64,000 nt of DNA from Clostridium_AD frigoriphilum. GTDB lineage: Bacteria > Bacillota > Clostridia > Clostridiales > Clostridiaceae. Location: positions 62,001 to 126,000 of the forward strand of contig NZ_JAZHFS010000007.1 of the NCBI RefSeq assembly GCF_036541405.1, given 5' to 3'. Below, one piece after another: positions 61,317 to 64,000 of the stretch. The position numbers and the translations under genes are program-made. The notes under the pieces were generated by a model. The model did no database searches and was not told the origin of the DNA. It was given only the letters and a program-made list of their open reading frames with translations. Position 1 is the stretch's first letter. Each line of letters opens with the position of its first letter.

Positions 61317-62399
61317 ATGAATCGTAATGCTATTAAAAAAAATAGTAAGAGCAAAATACTTTTAAGTGTTTTAACATTCCTTTTTATTTTTTTATTAGGT
61401 TTACTTTTGCCTAAGAGTGCTAATGCAACTAATGAAGGTAAATCTCAAAATTACTTTTTTATTAAGGCAATTACTAACACAGTAGCTTTATTTAATTCTC
61501 CTAGCAATGGAGAACAGGATACCAACAGTGAAATTAAATATTCAATCCTATCATTTTTAGGAATAGATATTTCCAATCCTATATCAATAATAACAAAAGA
61601 AATTGCTTATTTGGACAAAAATGAAGTTAGTACTAATGTAAACAATGAAGGGGATGATATAAACTCAATTGTTCCCTTCAAATTAGTTGAAAACCAGGTA
61701 AGTAAATCTAAAGACCCAGATGTTGTAGCAAACCTCATTAATAACGATTTGAAACAAACCCTAAATAAATCAAAGCCACGAGTACTAATATATCATTCTC
61801 ATACAACAGAAGCTTATCGTACTTCTGAAAAAGATACTACTAAAACTGCTTTTAATGCGGATGAAACACTAAATGTATGTGCTGTAGGCGATGTAATAAC
61901 AGAGCAACTAGAAAATAAATATGGAATTTCTGTTATACATGATAAAACTGTAAATAATGTACCTGATTATAATTCAGCATATAAAAATTCTGGAGTTAAT
62001 TTGGATAAGTATTTAAAAAAATATGGAGATTTTGATTTAATTATAGATTTACATAGAGATGGCATTCCAACTTCTAGTAATAACGTACTAAAAACTAAAA
62101 TAAATGGAGAAGATGTTGCTGAATTTCTATTTGTTGTTACACGTCAAAACCCTAGATATGCTAAGCAGAAAAAACTAGTAGACTCAATGGTTGGAATATC
62201 AAATAAATTATTTCCGAATCTTTTAGATCCAAGAGAAATCTATTATGCCGATTGGGGAATAAATTTCTATAATCAAGGTAGGAGTAATAATGCATTGCTT
62301 GTTGAGGTAGGAAATAATAATAATACTATATCACAGGTAAAAAACACTGGTATGTATTTATCAAGGATATTTGCAGAGCAATTAAATGGTAAAAAATAA
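61317..62399 (+). CDS. spoIIP: Stage II sporulation protein P (SpoIIP)
   Basis: A 360-residue protein from the ATG at 61317 behind GGGGGGATAA; a GTG at 61302 is in the same frame but inside that site. An N-terminal helix (ILLSVLTFLFIFLLGLLLPK) anchors it, and the SpoIIP domain begins near residue 154: PRVLIYHSHTTEAYRTS, FDLIIDLHRDGIP, NALLVEVGNNNNT, all with the metal and catalytic residues. SpoIIP is the amidase/endopeptidase that with SpoIID and SpoIIM thins the septal wall in engulfment. The gpr-spoIIP pairing usual in clostridia is absent, so this may be a second copy, placed in a BlaI-controlled operon. Confidence 0.9.
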   Translation: MNRNAIKKNSKSKILLSVLTFLFIFLLGLLLPKSANATNEGKSQNYFFIKAITNTVALFNSPSNGEQDTNSEIKYSILSFLGIDISNPISIITKEIAYLDKNEVSTNVNNEGDDINSIVPFKLVENQVSKSKDPDVVANLINNDLKQTLNKSKPRVLIYHSHTTEAYRTSEKDTTKTAFNADETLNVCAVGDVITEQLENKYGISVIHDKTVNNVPDYNSAYKNSGVNLDKYLKKYGDFDLIIDLHRDGIPTSSNNVLKTKINGEDVAEFLFVVTRQNPRYAKQKKLVDSMVGISNKLFPNLLDPREIYYADWGINFYNQGRSNNALLVEVGNNNNTISQVKNTGMYLSRIFAEQLNGKK

Positions 62400-62418
62400 T
62401 CCTATTACCAACCATTTT

Positions 62419-62444
62419 GAATGTAACTTTATAAAGTTACATTC
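62419..62444. terminator. Terminator between spoIIP and pentapeptide genes
   Basis: A perfect 26-base palindrome (GAATGTAACTTTATAAAGTTACATTC), followed on the plus strand by ATCATTTTTTC. The genes on either side converge. Confidence 0.88.
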
Positions 62445-62471
62445 ATCATTTTTTCTTAGAAACCATATAAA

Positions 62472-63125
62472 TTATTTAATAATAAGACCAAGTATGCTTG
62501 ATAATGAGATCGCTTGCGTTGTTGTAACCCTTGCACCTTTAACATCAGCAATATTTACTCCCATACCTTCAATGTTACAACTAGTAAAGTCTATTCCTTT
62601 AAGACTTGTGTAGTTCATTTGAGCCCCAAGCATATTGGACTCCCTAAATTCAACTTTTAAAAGCTTTGAATTTTGAAAATCTGAAGAACGTAATTGACAC
62701 TCAAGAAACGCAACTTGCTTACAATCAGAATAATTAAAGAAAGCAAATTCACCATTACAATTATCAAAAATTACATCTCTAAAAGTTGTCTCACTTAAAT
62801 TAATGCCAATAATTTTACAATTCACAAATTCAACCCTATGTAATGACGCCTCGTTAAAATCAACATTTGATAAATCACAATTTTCAAATCTTACATCTGT
62901 CATCTCTATACGTCTAAAAGTTATTTTATTAAAGATAACTTTTGTAAATATTACTTGTTTAAAATTTACTCTATCAGCTTCATGATTTTCTAAAGAGCAA
63001 TCACTAACTGTTCCAAAAGAAAATATACTCTCATCCTCAATATTTTCCTTAGATAAATCTATAATATCTAAATCTGTATCAAATTTAGGTCTTATAACCT
63101 TTGTTTTTAATTTTTTCTCTTCCAT
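62472..63125 (-). CDS. Pentapeptide-repeat protein
   Basis: A 217-residue protein from the ATG at 63125 (GGAGGGAATACAT upstream). From about residue 60 to 195 it shows pentapeptide repeats with hydrophobic centres (VNFKQVIFTKVIFNKITFRR, CDLSNVDFNEASLHRVEF, NSKLLKVEFRESNMLGAQMN), which would form a right-handed quadrilateral helix. Some members protect gyrase from quinolones by mimicking DNA; many have no known function. It ends in a hydrophobic tail (AISLSSILGLIIK). The gene is alone. Confidence 0.86.
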   Translation of the reverse strand: MEEKKLKTKVIRPKFDTDLDIIDLSKENIEDESIFSFGTVSDCSLENHEADRVNFKQVIFTKVIFNKITFRRIEMTDVRFENCDLSNVDFNEASLHRVEFVNCKIIGINLSETTFRDVIFDNCNGEFAFFNYSDCKQVAFLECQLRSSDFQNSKLLKVEFRESNMLGAQMNYTSLKGIDFTSCNIEGMGVNIADVKGARVTTTQAISLSSILGLIIK

Positions 63126-63198
63126 ATGTATTCCCTCCATTTAATCTTAAAACAAATAATTTACGGATATGCATCTCTAAATAACTACTTATTTTTTT

Positions 63199-63219
63199 AT
63201 AATTATAATTATAATTATA
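63199..63219 (-). repeat. Short tandem repeat in the pentapeptide gene promoter
   Basis: A 6-bp unit ATAATT is repeated about 3.5 times. On the minus strand it gives overlapping TATAAT-like -10 sequences about 80 bases upstream of the pentapeptide-repeat gene. Slippage here could change promoter spacing. Confidence 0.6.
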
Positions 63220-63277
63220 GTATACTCTTTTAGTTTAATCCAAGTAAGCACAATCCTAAAACTACACTAAACAAATT

Positions 63278-63325
63278 AAGGCTATAAAATAACTACTCTT
63301 TTAAAGTAGCTTCTTTTATAGCCTT
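63278..63325 (-). terminator. Hairpin overlapping the 3' end of the hydrolase gene
   Basis: AAGGCTATAAAA and TTTTATAGCCTT pair around an inner CTAC/GTAG stem. The right arm lies in the last codons of the hydrolase gene, and the minus strand continues AATTTGTTTAG, a weak U tract. Confidence 0.6.
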
Positions 63326-64000
63326 AAATACAAGCTTTCCCGCCTTAATAGGCCTTTCTAATATGAATAAATGTCCATATTCCTTTAGTGATATAAAAGT
63401 ACTGTATTTAAACCTTTTTATTGTTTTTAGTAACTCTTCTTCACTAAAAAAGTAATCATCTTTCGCTAAAAATGCAATAACAGACATGTTATTATCTATC
63501 ATTAATTCATTTTTAGAAATTTCGTTCATGCTATCACACTCCAGAAAATCTGCATGGCAAGTAGCTGACAAAGTACATATTAAATTAGGATTTAGATATT
63601 TAATATACCAAGGAGTCTTACTTATACAATTTTTCTCCATTAGTGATTTTACATTAAATATTTTAGTTTCTTTATTGTATAATCCTTTAATAACCGCCTT
63701 ATCATACCTCGTAAATCTAGCGCTAGCAAATAAAATGCAAAGTTCTATATTCTTTTCTAATAGCTTTCTGTTAACGATATTTAGAAGTGTCATTCCACCA
63801 ATTGAATAACCAAGCAATGTAATTTTCGCGCTGCAGTAATTTTCTTTGATTAAATGTTTTATAACATTCACTTGAAAATCAATCAAATCATTTCCATCAG
63901 TTAAAGGTTCTCCCTTAGTTAATGACTTTCCAAACCCATGTCCCGGTGTATTAATTATAATAACTTCGGTTTCCTTAAACTGCTTTGCAAATATAGCGTA
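63293..64000 (-). CDS. Alpha/beta hydrolase, 5' end outside the window
   Basis: The frame stays open to the right edge of the window, so the start is not seen; 235 residues are visible. INTPGHGFGKS is the oxyanion-hole strand and GYSIGGMTLL holds the nucleophile elbow Ser (near visible residue 67), while KDDYFFSEEE and KEYGHLFILE supply the Asp and His. It looks like a serine esterase/lipase-type hydrolase of the alpha/beta fold (MhpC group). A TTG inside the frame at 63886 is not the real start, because the conserved upstream strand would be lost. Substrate unknown. Confidence 0.8.
   Translation of the reverse strand, partial: YAIFAKQFKETEVIIINTPGHGFGKSLTKGEPLTDGNDLIDFQVNVIKHLIKENYCSAKITLLGYSIGGMTLLNIVNRKLLEKNIELCILFASARFTRYDKAVIKGLYNKETKIFNVKSLMEKNCISKTPWYIKYLNPNLICTLSATCHADFLECDSMNEISKNELMIDNNMSVIAFLAKDDYFFSEEELLKTIKRFKYSTFISLKEYGHLFILERPIKAGKLVFKAIKEATLKE

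Noticed and set aside
1..64000. CRISPR arrays, rRNA or tRNA genes, prophage or insertion sequences
   Set aside because: No regularly spaced repeats, no rRNA- or tRNA-like sequence and no integrase, transposase or phage structural gene was recognised on either strand.

Overview
The window reads as a low-GC, endospore-forming anaerobe of the Clostridium type. Intergenic DNA is AT-rich, ribosome sites are strong (AGGAGG or GGGGG), and TTG or GTG starts are common. Sporulation and spore-wall genes (cotJ remnants, spoIIP, two SleB-type hydrolases) sit beside a [NiFe] hydrogenase locus. No rRNA, tRNA, CRISPR array, prophage or transposase gene was seen.

Layout. 0-2 kb: DAHP synthase and a divergent HFCD-type flavoprotein. 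2-6.4 kb: a two-component system and a three-gene ABC exporter of the lantibiotic or cationic-peptide resistance type, with direct repeats at the promoter. 6.5-15.7 kb: a full [NiFe] hydrogenase locus (hypF, hypA, hypB, hypC, hypD, hypE, small and large subunits, a second hypB lacking the metal ligands, maturation protease). 15.9-22.6 kb: a cold-shock gene, a SleB hydrolase, a KdpDE-like two-component system and a KimA-type potassium importer. 23.3-25.3 kb: short-chain dehydrogenase, acetoacetate-decarboxylase-family enzyme and an oleate hydratase remnant, resembling the fatty-acid hydration/saturation pathway of lactobacilli. 25.4-29.1 kb: three copies of an intergenic element that looks like a family of small RNA genes. 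29-48 kb: mostly housekeeping, envelope and transport genes (MCP, D,D-carboxypeptidase, MscS, AEC carrier, L,D-transpeptidase, MarR-MATE, UPF0182, aldehyde dehydrogenase, FtsH, TetR, pyruvate kinase). 48.9-51 kb: a PadR-controlled operon with a YidC/Oxa1 paralogue. 51-55.5 kb: LysM-SleB hydrolase, two aldo/keto reductases, a cold-shock gene, a GntR regulator. 55.6-56.4 kb: a decaying cotJABC operon. 56.5-58.8 kb: a DbpA-type helicase and an XRE/DUF2975 pair. 59-62.4 kb: BlaI-type repressor, a BlaR1-like M56 receptor whose outer domain is SpoIIP-like, and a complete spoIIP. 62.4-64 kb: a pentapeptide-repeat protein and a partial alpha/beta hydrolase.

The most interesting items are the BlaI/M56-SpoIIP/SpoIIP module, which has two BlaI-like operators in its promoter and a receptor tail that looks copied from the neighbouring spoIIP; the three sibling small RNA candidates, each with an extended -10, a conserved upstream dyad, a CCCCCUUU seed and its own terminator; the HypB paralogue without metal ligands; and the parallel decay of all three cotJ genes. 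Functions are inferred from sequence motifs recognised by eye. No database search or folding program was run.
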